Under the pieces are notes generated by a model. The model ran no database searches, had not been told where the DNA came from, and saw only the letters and a program-made list of their open reading frames with translations. Below are positions 13,861 through 21,252 of a stretch of DNA of 64,000 bases, in pieces. How positions within the stretch are numbered: position 1 is the stretch's first letter; every line of letters starts with the position of its first letter. The DNA is from Thermoguttaceae bacterium (GTDB lineage Bacteria; Planctomycetota; Planctomycetia; Pirellulales; Thermoguttaceae): the NCBI GenBank assembly GCA_017447865.1, contig JAFSMO010000024.1, positions 39,886-103,885 of the forward strand, written 5' to 3'. The translations under genes were made by a program, and so were the position numbers.

Positions 13861-13880
13861 GGTATTTATTCCTTTCAATT

Positions 13881-14014
13881 TTAAAGCCGCCCCTGAAAGG
13901 GGAGGTGGCGACGCAGTCGCCGGAGGGGTTAAAGAACTGGGGAAAGTCATTTCCGCTTCCGGAACCCCCCAGTCTCGCTACGCGAGCCAGCCCCCCTTTC
14001 ATGGGGGCCTTTAA
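13881..14014. repeat. GC-rich palindromic element between groES and groEL2
   Basis: Begins ttaaagccgcccctgaaagg and ends ctttcatgggggcctttaa. Several nested stems are visible (CCCCTGAAAGGGG; GGCGACGCAGTCGCC; CTCGC-TAC-GCGAG). The element starts and ends in TTAAA-type sequence and lies 12 nt after the groES stop. Same class as 14380-14510, 37159-37346 and 44748-44993. Confidence 0.85.
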
Positions 14015-14025
14015 ATTATACGTTC

Positions 14026-14322
14026 CTATTTAATGATTTTTGCCAAAACGTCGCTTTCGCGGAGGATCTTGAACTCTTCGCCGGCGACTTCGATGTCACT
14101 TCCGGAGTATTTGCCGTAAATGACTTCATCGCCAACGGCGACGGCCATCGCGCCGCGGGTGCCGTTTTCGAGGAGTTTGCCCGGGCCAGCCGCCACGACC
14201 GTGCCGCGCTGGGGTTTCTCTTTCGCGGTGTCGGGAAGGACGATGCCGCCAGCGGTCATCTGTTCAGCTTCCATCGGTTTCACAACAATACGATCATCAA
14301 GAGGACGAAGATTTGCGTTCAT
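14026..14322 (-). CDS. groES: Co-chaperonin GroES
   Basis: 98 residues from the ATG at 14322, preceded by AAGGAA; upstream in-frame sequence is intergenic. GroES is the 10-kDa heptameric lid of GroEL. Visible signatures are [27 protein letters not shown] (N-terminal strand and the mobile loop with GGIVLP), the GTVVAAGPG turn and [31 protein letters not shown]. It sits between the two groEL genes, so one lid may serve both chaperonins (inference). Confidence 0.97.
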   Translation of the reverse strand: MNANLRPLDDRIVVKPMEAEQMTAGGIVLPDTAKEKPQRGTVVAAGPGKLLENGTRGAMAVAVGDEVIYGKYSGSDIEVAGEEFKILRESDVLAKIIK

Positions 14323-14379
14323 TTTCAGGTTCCTTGTATTTGAATGTGGAGTTCTTGTTTTTTGTATCAAATCGGCCCG

Positions 14380-14510
14380 TTAAGCCTCCCCTGAAAGGGG
14401 AGGGGGACCACCGAAGGTGGTGGAGGGGTTCGGAATTGGGTTCAGGTTTTCACCGGGTTCGGAACCCCTCCGGCGCTTCGCGCCACCTCCCCTTTCAGGG
14501 GAGGCTTTAA
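14380..14510. repeat. GC-rich palindromic element between groEL1 and groES
   Basis: Outer arms TTAAGCCTCCCCTGAAAGGG (14380 onward) and the inverse ending GGGGAGGCTTTAA (14510) are near-perfect complements over about 20 nt. Inner parts include GGTGGT/ACCACC-type and GGCGCTTCGCGCC stems. The element ends 5 nt from the groEL1 stop codon. Confidence 0.88.
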
Positions 14511-14514
14511 ATTA

Positions 14515-16173
14515 TTACATCATGCCGGGCATTCCGCCCATGCCGCCCATTCCCGGGGCACCGCCGCCGGCGGGGGCTTCCGGTTTTTCGACCGGGATGT
14601 TCGTGATCACGCAGGAGGTCGTCAGGAGCAGACCCGCAACGCTGGCCGCGTTGGTCAAAGCCGTGCAAACCACCTTGGCCGGGTCAATGACGCCCGCTTC
14701 CACCAGGTTGCAGTACTTGTTTTTGTCCGCGTCGTAACCGTCGTTTTTGCCTTCCATGCGAAGGACGCGGTTCACGACCACGGCGCCGTCGATGCCGGCA
14801 TTCTTCGCGATTTCACGAAGCGGGACCTGCAGAGCGCGTTTCAGGACCACGGCCCCGAGAGCCTCGTCGCCCTCAAGTTTCAGGTCGTCCAGGACCTTGG
14901 AGCTGCGCAGCAGAGCCACGCCGCCGCCCGGAACGATCCCCTTCTCAAGCGCGGCAGCCGTCGCAGCTTTCGCGTCGTCGAGGAGGAATTTTTTCTCTTT
15001 CATCTCGGATTCGGTCGAAGCGCCGCAGAGGATCTTCGCCACGCCGCCTGCCAATTTGGCAAGACGTTCCTGGAGTTTTTCGCGGTCGTAATCGCTCGTG
15101 ACCGTCTCGATCTCAGAGCGGATCTGCGCCGCGCGGGCAGCGATCGCTTCTTTGGAACCGGCGCCGTCGATGATCGTCGTCGTGTCGTTCGAAACGATGA
15201 TCTTCTTGGCGAAACCGAGCTGGGAAAGCTCGACCGCTTCCAGTTTGATGCCGAGGTCTTTGAAAATGGCGGTCCCGCCGGTCAGCGTCGCGATGTCGCC
15301 GAGCATGGCCTTACGACGGTCGCCGTAGGCCGGGGCTTTGACGGCGCAGACGTTCAGGATGCCGCGCAGCTTGTTCACGACCAGCGTCGCCAGCGCTTCG
15401 CCCTCGATGTCCTCCGCGATGATCAGCAGCGGCTTGTTCGCCTGGCTCGCGGCTTCGAGAAGCGGAACGAGCGCCTGCACACTGTTGATTTTTTCTTCGT
15501 AGCAAAGGACCAGGCAGTTTTCCAGCTCGGCGGTCTGACGGTCGTCATTCGTCACGAAGTGGGGGCTCAAGTACCCGCGGTCGAACTGCATCCCTTCGGT
15601 GAACTCGACGGTGGTTTCGGAGCCGCGGCCTTCTTCGACCGTGATCACGCCGTTCTTGCCGACTTTAACGAAGGCTTCAGCCAGAACTTTGCCAACTTCC
15701 GGATCGTTATTTCCGGCGATCGCGGCGACCTGGGCGATTTCCTTCTTCGATTTTTCGTCAACCGGGACGGCCATTTTTTCGATTTCGGCGACCACGGCAT
15801 TCGCGGCCTTCAGAATACCGCGCTGGAGGGAGACCGGGTTCACGCCGCCGGAGGTCACAAAACGCAGGCCCTCGGTGTAAATCGCTTCGGCGAGGACCGT
15901 GGCGGTGGTGGTTCCATCGCCCGCGACGTCGTTCGTTTTACTGGCGGCTTCTTTCACGAGCAGCGCGCCCATGTTTTCGTTTGCGTCGTCAAGCGTAATA
16001 TCTTTCGCGACCGTGACGCCGTCTTTGGTGACTTTCGGGGCGCCCCAACCTTTATCAAGAACTACGTTACGTCCGCGAGGACCAAGCGTACTGCGGACCG
16101 CGCGGGCCAACTTCTGAACACCTTCCAGAATGGGCTGACGCGCTTCATCTTCAAAAACCATTTGTTTTGCCAC
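14515..16173 (-). CDS. groEL: Chaperonin GroEL, housekeeping-type with GGM tail
   Basis: 552 residues beginning [13 protein letters not shown]. All GroEL landmarks are present: [39 protein letters not shown], the apical [33 protein letters not shown] and [11 protein letters not shown], and a Gly-Met-rich C-terminal tail ([12 protein letters not shown]). This is the classical cage-floor tail, so this copy is the likely general folding chaperonin. It is first in the minus-strand cluster groEL1-groES-groEL2-dnaJ-grpE. An inverted-repeat element lies 33 nt upstream of its ATG. Confidence 0.97.
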   Translation of the reverse strand: MAKQMVFEDEARQPILEGVQKLARAVRSTLGPRGRNVVLDKGWGAPKVTKDGVTVAKDITLDDANENMGALLVKEAASKTNDVAGDGTTTATVLAEAIYTEGLRFVTSGGVNPVSLQRGILKAANAVVAEIEKMAVPVDEKSKKEIAQVAAIAGNNDPEVGKVLAEAFVKVGKNGVITVEEGRGSETTVEFTEGMQFDRGYLSPHFVTNDDRQTAELENCLVLCYEEKINSVQALVPLLEAASQANKPLLIIAEDIEGEALATLVVNKLRGILNVCAVKAPAYGDRRKAMLGDIATLTGGTAIFKDLGIKLEAVELSQLGFAKKIIVSNDTTTIIDGAGSKEAIAARAAQIRSEIETVTSDYDREKLQERLAKLAGGVAKILCGASTESEMKEKKFLLDDAKAATAAALEKGIVPGGGVALLRSSKVLDDLKLEGDEALGAVVLKRALQVPLREIAKNAGIDGAVVVNRVLRMEGKNDGYDADKNKYCNLVEAGVIDPAKVVCTALTNAASVAGLLLTTSCVITNIPVEKPEAPAGGGAPGMGGMGGMPGMM

Positions 16174-16205
16174 TGCGGATTCCTCCTGTTGTTGGCTGCT
16201 TTGGA

Positions 16206-16318
16206 GTAGTCAGTGGTCAGTAGTCAGTAGTCAGTGTTTCGGCTTCGCCGAAAGATGGGATTCATTTAAATTCTGCCGAAGGCAGAACGCTGACTACTGA
16301 CTACTAACTACTGACTAC
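16206..16318. repeat. GTAGTCA-heptamer palindromic element, copy 2
   Basis: 113 nt with 29-nt arms at 16206-16234 and 16290-16318 built of GTAGTCA-like heptamers, and a core almost identical to copy 1 at 10771-10882, including both small hairpins. It lies upstream of groEL1, within its probable 5' leader or promoter region. Confidence 0.9.
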
Positions 16319-16551
16319 TTCATAAAATCTCGTATTCCGTTTCAAAAATATGCCCAACCTGACAAATTGGGCTGAAAGCGTATGAGTTTCTATAAGTGCA
16401 AGAAGCGTGTCATTGACAAAGTGGCAGGGAGTTTCCACAAAACCGGCCCATTTTCCGGCTCTCCCCCTTGTTTCTTTAAAGAGGCGTGTTATATTTGTGA
16501 ATGAATGGGATTTTCAGTTCGTTTTCATCCTTTCACCCCTTGGAGTCCACC
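16319..16551. promoter_or_regulatory. Divergent intergenic region upstream of groEL1 with a 6-9-6 inverted repeat
   Basis: The stretch 16174-16551 has no gene. Besides the repeat element it holds GCCCAA-9 nt-TTGGGC at 16352-16372. The architecture (inverted repeat with 9-nt spacer upstream of groEL) resembles the CIRCE operator, but the sequence is different. A TTGGAG ribosome site for the plus-strand gene lies at 16540-16545. No convincing -35/-10 pair was identified. Confidence 0.4.
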
Positions 16552-17553
16552 ATGAATCGCAGACAGTTTTATCGTTACGCCGCCGGCGCAGCCGGTGCCG
16601 CAGCCCTCGTATCCGTGTCCCACGCCGAAGAAAACGCCCCGGCCAAAAGGATCCGCCGCCCGCTGTGCGTGTCGTCCTACTCTTACTGGGGGTACCGTAC
16701 CGAAGCCGCGCCCACCATGGAGCAGTGCGTCATTTGGGCCTCCGAAATGGGTTTCGTCGGGCTGGAGATCCTCGAGAAGCAGATGTACCTGAACCCGGCG
16801 GCCGGCGAGATCACCGAGTCGAAACTCCCCGGAGGCGGGCAGCTTTTCCAGACGTACCGGACCAATCGGGCGTACCTGAAAAACCTCAAACGCTTCGCGT
16901 TCACCCAGGGGATCGCGCTGTGCGGCTACGCGACCCATCAGAGTTTCGTCACGCCGGACGAGGAGTTCCGTCAGAAAAACGTCGATGCGACGATTGCCGG
17001 AATCGAGACCGCCGGCGAGCTGGGCATTCCCACGCTCCGCGTCAATACCGGCCGGTGGGGGACCTCCCGGGATTTCACGGACCTGATGGACCACAAAGGG
17101 ATCGAGCCGCCGCTTGAGGGCTACACCGACGCGGACGCGCTGCCGTGGGTGCTCGAAAGCCTCGAAAAATGCCTGCCGACGGCCGAAAAGTGCGGCGTCA
17201 TCCTCGGGTTGGAAAACCACTGGGGCCTGGCCCGGCGCGCGGAAGGGGCGGTGGAGATCGTCAAAAAGATCGATTCGCCCTGGCTCCGCCTGACGCTCGA
17301 TACGGGAAACCTGCTCGACGACGACCGGTACGAACAGATGGCGCAGATGGCGCCTTACGCCACGTTCGTCCATGCCAAGTCGTATTTCGGCGGCGGGACG
17401 TGGTACACGCTGGAGATGGATTACCCGCGGATCATGAAGATCCTCGACGAAGCAAATTACCGCGGCTTCATTTCGTGCGAGTATGAAGGCCGGGAATCTC
17501 CCGCCACGGGCGTGCCCAAGGCGAAGAAAGTCTTGGAAGACGCCATGCCGTAG
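16552..17553 (+). CDS. Exported TIM-barrel sugar isomerase/epimerase-like protein
   Basis: 333 residues from the ATG at 16552 (TTGGAG upstream); the alternative in-frame ATG at 16501 would precede the signal peptide. The start MNRRQFYRYAAGAAGAAALVS is a Tat-like signal with a short basic n-region. The remainder is a xylose-isomerase-like TIM barrel (AP endonuclease family 2 superfamily) with metal-ligand segments GLENHWG, LTLDTGNL, FVHAKSY and SCEYEG. These proteins isomerise or epimerise sugars or bind them; the precise substrate cannot be read from sequence. It is one of four such proteins in the window. Confidence 0.85.
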   Translation: MNRRQFYRYAAGAAGAAALVSVSHAEENAPAKRIRRPLCVSSYSYWGYRTEAAPTMEQCVIWASEMGFVGLEILEKQMYLNPAAGEITESKLPGGGQLFQTYRTNRAYLKNLKRFAFTQGIALCGYATHQSFVTPDEEFRQKNVDATIAGIETAGELGIPTLRVNTGRWGTSRDFTDLMDHKGIEPPLEGYTDADALPWVLESLEKCLPTAEKCGVILGLENHWGLARRAEGAVEIVKKIDSPWLRLTLDTGNLLDDDRYEQMAQMAPYATFVHAKSYFGGGTWYTLEMDYPRIMKILDEANYRGFISCEYEGRESPATGVPKAKKVLEDAMP

Positions 17554-17569
17554 TTTAAAGTAGTCAAAA

Positions 17570-18502
17570 CTACTCAAACGCGATCTCGTACGCTTCGCCT
17601 TTGAAATTGGCGCCGGCGACGTACTGGATGGCCGTCTCGGAGAAACGTTCCTGGTACGGGAAATGAAGATGGCCGCAAAGGATCGCCTTCAGGAGCGGCT
17701 GCTTTTTCAGGTACTCGATGAACTCGAGCGTAAAGTCGTTCGCGCGCTGCTGCTCGAACCGGTGCTTCGGGTAGTTCTTGATCAATTCTTCCGGCGCGCC
17801 CGTGACGTAGCCGAGCGTGTGATGCTCGTTGACCATCAGGTCGAAAAGCTTCGGCGTGTAGAGCGGCACGTGGCACATCATCACGATCGGAAGCCCCTTT
17901 TTCACCTCCGCCTCAAACCGGGGCAGGTGTTCCGGGAGGAAGTAGTAGTACACGTCGTCGATCGCGACGAAATTCACGCCGTTCACCACCCGCGAGCAGA
18001 ATTTCAGGTCGTTCGGGTACGCTTTTTGCACGCGGTCGTAACTCTGGGCCTTGTACGCCTCGTCCTCTTTGGCTTCGCCGAGGTAATGGCTGAACTCGTG
18101 ATTCCCGGAGGAGACGAAAGCGTCCCGGCCCTGGAAACCGGCCGCAGCGGATTCGAGGTTCTTTTCGCTGACGAAATCGATCAGGTCGCCCGTGTGAAGA
18201 AGCAGCTCGTTCTGTGCCCGGGCGTGGGCGAGCGAGGCGGCAAAACAGACCTCGGCGCTCTTAAAATGGCCGGTCCTGCTCTTGGCCAGCTCGATTTTAC
18301 GCTCGGTTTCGCGCTCATCGGCAAACGCCAAATGCGTGTCGGAAATGTGAAACGCCCGGAACGGTTTCTCAAGGCCGATCGAGATGGTCAAGCGGTCGAT
18401 TTTCAGAAGATCTTCCTCTTCGGCGAGGCAGAGAGACGGTAAAGCCGGCGCGGCACAAAGGCCCGCAGCAAGCTGCAAGAAATGACGGCGATTAAGTGAC
18501 AT
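17570..18502 (-). CDS. Exported calcineurin-like metallophosphoesterase
   Basis: 310 residues from the ATG at 18502, chosen because AAGGAG precedes it and the sequence starts MSLNRRHFLQLAAGLCAAPA, a twin-arginine-style signal; the longer frame reads through a repeat element. The dimetal phosphoesterase motifs are in order: ISDTHLAF (DxH), HTGDLIDF (GD), SGNHEFS (GNHE), MMCHVP (H) and CGHLHFPY (GHxH). The likely role is a periplasmic phosphatase or phosphodiesterase; the substrate is unknown. It converges with the TIM-barrel gene across only 16 nt. Confidence 0.87.
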   Translation of the reverse strand: MSLNRRHFLQLAAGLCAAPALPSLCLAEEEDLLKIDRLTISIGLEKPFRAFHISDTHLAFADERETERKIELAKSRTGHFKSAEVCFAASLAHARAQNELLLHTGDLIDFVSEKNLESAAAGFQGRDAFVSSGNHEFSHYLGEAKEDEAYKAQSYDRVQKAYPNDLKFCSRVVNGVNFVAIDDVYYYFLPEHLPRFEAEVKKGLPIVMMCHVPLYTPKLFDLMVNEHHTLGYVTGAPEELIKNYPKHRFEQQRANDFTLEFIEYLKKQPLLKAILCGHLHFPYQERFSETAIQYVAGANFKGEAYEIAFE

Positions 18503-18514
18503 GGCAAACTCCTT

Positions 18515-18631
18515 GAAATTCGGAATTAGGAATGCGGAATGCGGAATTAAAAAAAGCCTTCGGCTTTTTATGGGTTGAAGCCTTTCTGAAGGCAGCGTTA
18601 CGCGAAGCGTCAATTACGAATTACGCATTAA
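18515..18631. repeat. GAATTAC-type heptamer palindromic element
   Basis: Left arm 18515-18549 (ggaatta/ggaatgc units) and right arm 18611-18631 (caattac/gaattac units) are approximate inverted repeats. The core has AAAAAGCC-TTC-GGCTTTTT and GCGT-TACGCGA-AGCGT-like hairpins. The right end overlaps the trkA stop codon (TAA at 18628-18630). Confidence 0.8.
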
Positions 18632-19983
18632 GATTCCGTTTCAAATCTTGAAACGACTTTTTCCTGATGTTCATCCCGGGTCACGATCAGTGCGATGTCG
18701 CCCGGTTCAAAGCGGAAATTGGCTCCAGGGACCAGGTTCTTCTGGCCATTTTTCCGGCTGGCGCCCAAGATGATGCACTGCGGCGGCAGCTTCGCATCCT
18801 TGATCGGAGCCTGAGAAATCGGCGAACCGGGCTGGACCTCGATCTCCATGAGCTGGATTTGATCGCTAAAAATGGAATCGCTCGAAACGACTACACCACA
18901 CTGAAGGAAATTTCCCACCCGGCGAGCGGTGGCTTCCAGGGGGCTGATCCAGGAATCAATCCCAAGCTTGACCCGAATCACGTCGCCGTAATCCACGCGA
19001 TTGATTACGGAATAGGTGCGTTTGGCGCCCATTTCTTTAGCTTCCACGCAGCCGATCAGGTTGTACTCATCGAAGCCCGTGCAGGCGACAAAAACGTCGG
19101 CCATTCCGATGTGCTCCTCTTCCATGTCGGCACGGTTTCGCAGGTCAAGATTAATGACCTCGACCGAGCGGCCAAGCACCTCGGCGAGCATCTGCGCACG
19201 ATCCCGATCTGTTTCCAGAAGACGGATCCGATGGCGTGATTTGAGAATTTGCGCCAGGTGCATCCCGGTTTCCCCACCGCCGGCAATCACGATGTTTTTC
19301 TTCTGGGGGAGTTCCCCACCGAGGCTTTTGCAGACTTTCAAAAGGTCTTCGTGGACGCCGAAAATGGCGATCTTGTCGCCCTGTTTCAAAACATCGTCCG
19401 CTCGGGGAATAAACGGAATTTCGTCCCGCCGAATCGCTCCGATCCGGACATTATCAGGAAACTTCAAATCGCGAATCTTGCGCCCCATTCCTCTGGCCCC
19501 GGACTCGATGCTGAACTCCATAAACTCGAGACTTCCGTAGAGGTAGGACTCCAGATTGAGCGATTCCGTAAAATTATCGATTGCCTGCGCGAGCCGGACG
19601 GCCGTAAGGTACTCAATACTCAGTACTTTATCGATTTTGAAATGGTCGCAGTAGTTGAAAATCTCCAGATTATCGATCATTCTGGAATAAACTCGTGCAA
19701 CAGCACGGCGGGCGCCCATTTCCTTCGCCATACTCGCAGCAACAAGATTCACGGAATCCGAATCGGTGACGGCGAGACAAAGATCCGCGCTCATCACGTC
19801 GGCCTGAAACAAAACAGAGGCATGCGTGACGTTTCCCTCCAGGACCATAGCGTCGAGCGACTCACTCAACAGAGCGAGCCGGTCCGGGTTTTGGTCCACG
19901 AGCGTGACGTCATGCTGGTTCGAGCTGAGGAGCTTCGCGATGGACGAACCCACGGTTCCGGCTCCGAGAATCAGAATGCGCAT
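18628..19983 (-). CDS. trkA: Trk potassium uptake regulatory protein TrkA
   Basis: 451 residues with two tandem RCK units, as usual for TrkA. TrkA is a peripheral protein that binds NAD(H) and gates a TrkH/KtrB potassium channel. The first Rossmann motif GAGTVGSSIAKLL (residues 7-19) and its acidic strand end DVTLVDQNPDR are visible. The second is IAGGGETGMHLAQIL (about 232-246). TrkA_C-like segments follow each. A ribosome site AGGAA precedes the ATG. No trkH gene is in the window; the two upstream genes encode small membrane proteins of unknown role in the same transcription direction. Confidence 0.93.
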   Translation of the reverse strand: MRILILGAGTVGSSIAKLLSSNQHDVTLVDQNPDRLALLSESLDAMVLEGNVTHASVLFQADVMSADLCLAVTDSDSVNLVAASMAKEMGARRAVARVYSRMIDNLEIFNYCDHFKIDKVLSIEYLTAVRLAQAIDNFTESLNLESYLYGSLEFMEFSIESGARGMGRKIRDLKFPDNVRIGAIRRDEIPFIPRADDVLKQGDKIAIFGVHEDLLKVCKSLGGELPQKKNIVIAGGGETGMHLAQILKSRHRIRLLETDRDRAQMLAEVLGRSVEVINLDLRNRADMEEEHIGMADVFVACTGFDEYNLIGCVEAKEMGAKRTYSVINRVDYGDVIRVKLGIDSWISPLEATARRVGNFLQCGVVVSSDSIFSDQIQLMEIEVQPGSPISQAPIKDAKLPPQCIILGASRKNGQKNLVPGANFRFEPGDIALIVTRDEHQEKVVSRFETES

Positions 19984-19992
19984 AGTTTTTTC

Positions 19993-20184
19993 CTAAAAAA
20001 GAATCATCATGACGACGAACGTCAGAACCATAAAAAAGCCGAGCGTGGCACTCATACGCAGAGCATAGTAAACCAGGTTCTGCGTGTTTTCATTTCGGGA
20101 GGCCGCGTAAACGAAACTCGTCGCAAAAATCAGGGGGATTGCGTAAAGGCAGTCCAAACAACGTAAAAACGCTAAAGGTTCCAT
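19993..20184 (-). CDS. Small membrane protein (63 aa)
   Basis: Not recognised. From the ATG at 20184 the product is 63 residues (a TTG at 20196 would add four). Two hydrophobic segments are visible, LDCLYAIPLIFATSFVYAA and a C-terminal FFMVLTFVVMMILF, with a polar link RNENTQNLVYYALRMS. It is probably a two-span inner-membrane protein. It ends 9 nt before trkA and follows the 210-residue membrane protein, so the three are likely co-transcribed. No strong ribosome site is seen, which lowers confidence. Confidence 0.6.
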   Translation of the reverse strand: MEPLAFLRCLDCLYAIPLIFATSFVYAASRNENTQNLVYYALRMSATLGFFMVLTFVVMMILF

Positions 20185-20223
20185 AGGAATGGGCAATTCA
20201 ATTCTGGTTCAGGATTCGGGATT

Positions 20224-20856
20224 TCAGATTTCTTCGGCCGCGTCGTCTTTCTGGCGTTTTGCACGGCGTTTCATGCGTTTTTTCTTGAGCTTTTCTTTGC
20301 GCCTGCGTTCGGTTTCTTCCTCATTGACCGGGCCTGAAAGCGCGTCGAAAATGGCGAAAATATTCAGAAGCCCCGCCATCGTGGTCATAAGGGTTCCCAA
20401 CTCGAAGCGGCGATTGAGCTTCTTGCGGATATTATCGATCGAATTGTCATTTTCAGAGTACCCGCGCAAGGAGGGCGAGACACGCAGCGGCGGCGCCATC
20501 AGGCCGTTCCAGAGCGGATTTTCACCCGTAGGGTCATGGATGTACTGAATAATGGCGGGGAAAGCCGGAACGCCGACCCACACTTGAGCGAAATAGTAGT
20601 ACCGCATATCACCGCCGGCTCCGGGTTTCATCGAAATGTACACACAGCGCGCCAGTCCGCATTTTCCGCTGGCGAGTATGGCCCCGAAAAAGAAAAGACC
20701 CAAAATGCAAATGGCGTAGATCATCGCCTTGGTTTTGCGCCCCTGGTACAAATGGCCCAAACCCGGCACGAGCCACGCGAGCCACACGGCAATATACGGG
20801 TCTTTGAGCTGAATCTCCGACTGAGAGATTTTGGAATCTTTTTCTGTTGCGGTCAT
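20224..20856 (-). CDS. Membrane protein, possibly DUF6677-like (210 aa)
   Basis: Residues 22-60 read AVWLAWLVPGLGHLYQGRKTKA followed by a hydrophobic helix, a pattern of TM2-like proteins in which a PGLGHxYQGR loop joins two helices. Further hydrophobic stretches lie near 85-105 and 160-178. The C-terminus (180-210) is highly basic, KKKRMKRRAKRQ. It resembles a family of planctomycete membrane proteins annotated as DUF6677 (recalled, not checked). It heads a minus-strand run with a 63-residue membrane protein and trkA. Function is unknown. Confidence 0.72.
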   Translation of the reverse strand: MTATEKDSKISQSEIQLKDPYIAVWLAWLVPGLGHLYQGRKTKAMIYAICILGLFFFGAILASGKCGLARCVYISMKPGAGGDMRYYYFAQVWVGVPAFPAIIQYIHDPTGENPLWNGLMAPPLRVSPSLRGYSENDNSIDNIRKKLNRRFELGTLMTTMAGLLNIFAIFDALSGPVNEEETERRRKEKLKKKRMKRRAKRQKDDAAEEI

Positions 20857-21125
20857 GGGATAACTCAGGAATTACTGTGGAATTACTCGCTGCTTGATTC
20901 GTTTTAAATATTATAGGATGATTTTATCCATTGGGTTTCAAGAAGTTTAAACATTTCACATTTTATTATACCCGAGTTGAATAAAAAGAAAAGGACCACC
21001 GAAAAATTTTTTACTCTGTCTCCGAAAACGGCCTGAAACCTCCACGCATTCGGTAATTTGGCAAAAAAAATTAAGATTTTCTGAAAAAGTGAAATAAAAA
21101 ACCAGAGAAAACCGCTCACGGGGGG
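20857..21125. other. Gene-free divergent region before the PpiD-like gene
   Basis: About 400 nt between divergent start codons (to 21252). AT-rich, with leader sequence for both genes. Apart from the promoter at 21126-21154 I see no repeat, RNA gene or strong hairpin. Confidence 0.5.
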
Positions 21126-21154
21126 TTGCAATTTTTCTGGTTTTCGCATATAAT
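21126..21154 (+). promoter_or_regulatory. sigma70-type promoter
   Basis: TTGCAA (21126-21131), a 17-nt spacer and TATAAT (21149-21154), giving a predicted leader of about 90 nt before the ATG at 21253. Confidence 0.75.
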
Positions 21155-21252
21155 AGGGAATCCTTTTGCATATAAACTTTTTGGCGGTTTGAGAAACGGA
21201 AGTTTTTAACCGTCAGGGAATACTTGATTTCATTTTACTGGAAATTTACATT

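Noticed and set aside
12130..13884. Long plus-strand reading frame of 584 codons
   Set aside because: It is the exact complement of groEL2, whose motifs are clear; GC-rich codon bias leaves the antisense strand open.
13861..13950. N-terminal extension of groEL2
   Set aside because: The extra 30 codons translate a palindromic repeat element; a GTG with a good ribosome site lies at 13860.
16319..16400. CIRCE element for HrcA control of groEL
   Set aside because: No TTAGCACTC-type half site; only an unrelated inverted repeat with the same spacer length.
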